From Chloroflexota bacterium (GTDB lineage: Bacteria; Chloroflexota; UBA5177; JANWHV01), in assembly GCA_028287725.1 (NCBI GenBank), contig JAQBPC010000201.1:1-6322 (forward strand): DNA of 6,322 bases, given 5' to 3'. Numbering within the stretch: the stretch's first letter is position 1; each line of letters starts with the position of its first letter. The translations under genes were made by a program, and so were the position numbers. Shown piece by piece: positions 5,484 through 6,322 of this stretch. Under the pieces are notes generated by a model that saw only the letters and a list, made by a program, of their open reading frames with translations, did not search any database and was not told where the DNA came from.

Positions 5484-6322
5484 TACGGTCTGCCCTCGTC
5501 CAGATGGCCGGCGCCCCGAATGAGCCTCGCGTAGATGTGAAGTAACCGCTTGTGCTCAGCCGCCGCATTGTAGGTGTCTCGTGCCGCCCGCATACCCGCG
5601 GCCCCCATTGCGGTCACTGTCTCCGGGTTGCTTGCAAGTGCAGTTAACGCCGTCGTCAGGTCGTCAATATTTGCAGGCTGCACAAGTACTCCACATCCGG
5701 TAGCCTCGATGATTTCCCGGATCACTGGTAAGTCGCTAGCGACGACTGCCAAACCGGCCGCCATGTATTCAAACAGCTTAACCGGCGAGGACAGCCGCAT
5801 GTTTAGCGACGCCGCAGGATAGGGAATTACGCCAACGTCGAATGCGCGTAACGTTTGCAAAACAGCGGAAACATCCACCGGCGGTAAAACCCGTATTCGG
5901 CCATTTTGGTTAAGGCGGCCCGCGTGCGCCGCCACGGCCGCTGCTTGCGACCCGTGCCCGATGATCGTCAGCTCTACGTCCTGCGTGGCGGCGGCTGCAT
6001 CAATCAGAGGCTGTAACCCTCTGGCTTCATTGAGCATGCCAAGGTAGACAACTCGCAGCGGTCTGCCAGGAAGGCGGACTGATCTGGGCATTTCAACGGT
6101 ATCGGACCACTCCGGGCAATTCATGACGACTACAGGTTGTTGAATTCCATATCGATGCGCAAGCTCCCGTGCGACTGCGTTGTTCACTGTTACGACTGCG
6201 TCGCAACGTCGAATAATTAGGCGCTCAAGCAGCGAAAGCAGCTTGCGTTGCAATTGAGACCAAGCGGGATTGGTTTCGTTCCAAAGTTCATGGCTGTCAT
6301 ACAGAAGTGCCGCCCGCCAATA
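5483..6322 (-). CDS. GT4-type (GT-B fold) glycosyltransferase, 5' end cut by window edge
   Basis: The open frame continues to the last base of the window, so 279 residues of a protein usually near 370-420 are visible and the true start is outside. A TTG at 6253-6251 could be mistaken for a start, but family sequence lies upstream of it: YDSHELWNE, a motif near the end of the N-terminal GT-B domain. Next come LIIRRCDAVVTVNNAVA, a short linker, and the C-terminal donor-binding domain: RVVYLGMLNEARGLQPLI, ELTIIGHGS, VLPPVD, FDVGVIPY, then SPVKLFEYMAAGLAVVASDL with IREII and GVLVQPANIDDL. It would retain configuration and use a nucleotide-sugar donor at the cytoplasmic membrane. The glutamate of EYMAAG is present; the first glutamate of the usual E-x7-E pair is replaced by S or L in the SPxKLFEYMAAG variant. 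Its TAA shares one base with the amidotransferase ATG. The donor is unknown. Confidence 0.9.
   Translation of the reverse strand, partial: YWRAALLYDSHELWNETNPAWSQLQRKLLSLLERLIIRRCDAVVTVNNAVARELAHRYGIQQPVVVMNCPEWSDTVEMPRSVRLPGRPLRVVYLGMLNEARGLQPLIDAAAATQDVELTIIGHGSQAAAVAAHAGRLNQNGRIRVLPPVDVSAVLQTLRAFDVGVIPYPAASLNMRLSSPVKLFEYMAAGLAVVASDLPVIREIIEATGCGVLVQPANIDDLTTALTALASNPETVTAMGAAGMRAARDTYNAAAEHKRLLHIYARLIRGAGHLDEGRP

Noticed and set aside
6251..6253. TTG as the start of the GT4 glycosyltransferase
   Set aside because: The frame stays open to the window end and the upstream codons encode YDSHELWNE, a family motif, so the gene starts beyond the window.
1..6322. Phage-defence, mobile-element, CRISPR or RNA-gene content
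   Set aside because: Nearly every base is accounted for by six co-directional metabolic and glycosyltransferase genes. I saw no transposase, integrase, direct-repeat array, tRNA-like or rRNA-like sequence.

Overview
The window is a run of six genes, all on the minus strand and packed with small overlaps or short gaps. It looks like an internal piece of a bacterial surface-polysaccharide (O-antigen, capsule or exopolysaccharide) gene cluster. The bases are moderately GC-rich and the proteins are typical of Gram-negative polysaccharide loci. A proteobacterium is plausible, but no gene here is diagnostic of a taxon, and I see no rRNA, tRNA, mobile element or CRISPR.

In transcription order (right to left) the genes are: a GT4-type glycosyltransferase cut by the right edge (5483-6322); a 667-residue glutamine-dependent amidotransferase of the asparagine synthase family (3480-5483); a GT2 rhamnosyltransferase-like glycosyltransferase (2681-3487); a left-handed beta-helix acyltransferase with a C-terminal zinc-ribbon-like tail (1952-2623); a DegT/DnrJ/EryC1 PLP aminotransferase (810-1883); and a Gfo/Idh/MocA NAD(P)-dependent sugar dehydrogenase cut by the left edge (1-816). 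The dehydrogenase begins at a GTG codon overlapping the aminotransferase stop.

The last three genes form a recognisable sugar-nucleotide cassette. The dehydrogenase oxidises a ring hydroxyl (probably C3) to a ketone, the aminotransferase converts it to an amine, and the acyltransferase acylates the amine. The result is an N-acyl-amino sugar such as a 2,3-diacetamido-2,3-dideoxyhexose. The dehydrogenase motifs fit the UDP-GlcNAc 3-dehydrogenase type better than the WlbA/WbpB type. The two glycosyltransferases would build the repeat unit. The asparagine-synthase-like protein probably amidates a carboxyl, for instance of a uronic acid, rather than making free asparagine. That acceptor is inferred from context only.

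Nothing in the window is a clearly unknown system. The points most worth checking are the 3-acylamino sugar cassette combined with the amidotransferase, the zinc-ribbon tail on the acyltransferase, and the substrate of the dehydrogenase. No flippase, polymerase, sugar 6-dehydrogenase or epimerase lies in the window; they would be expected outside it.
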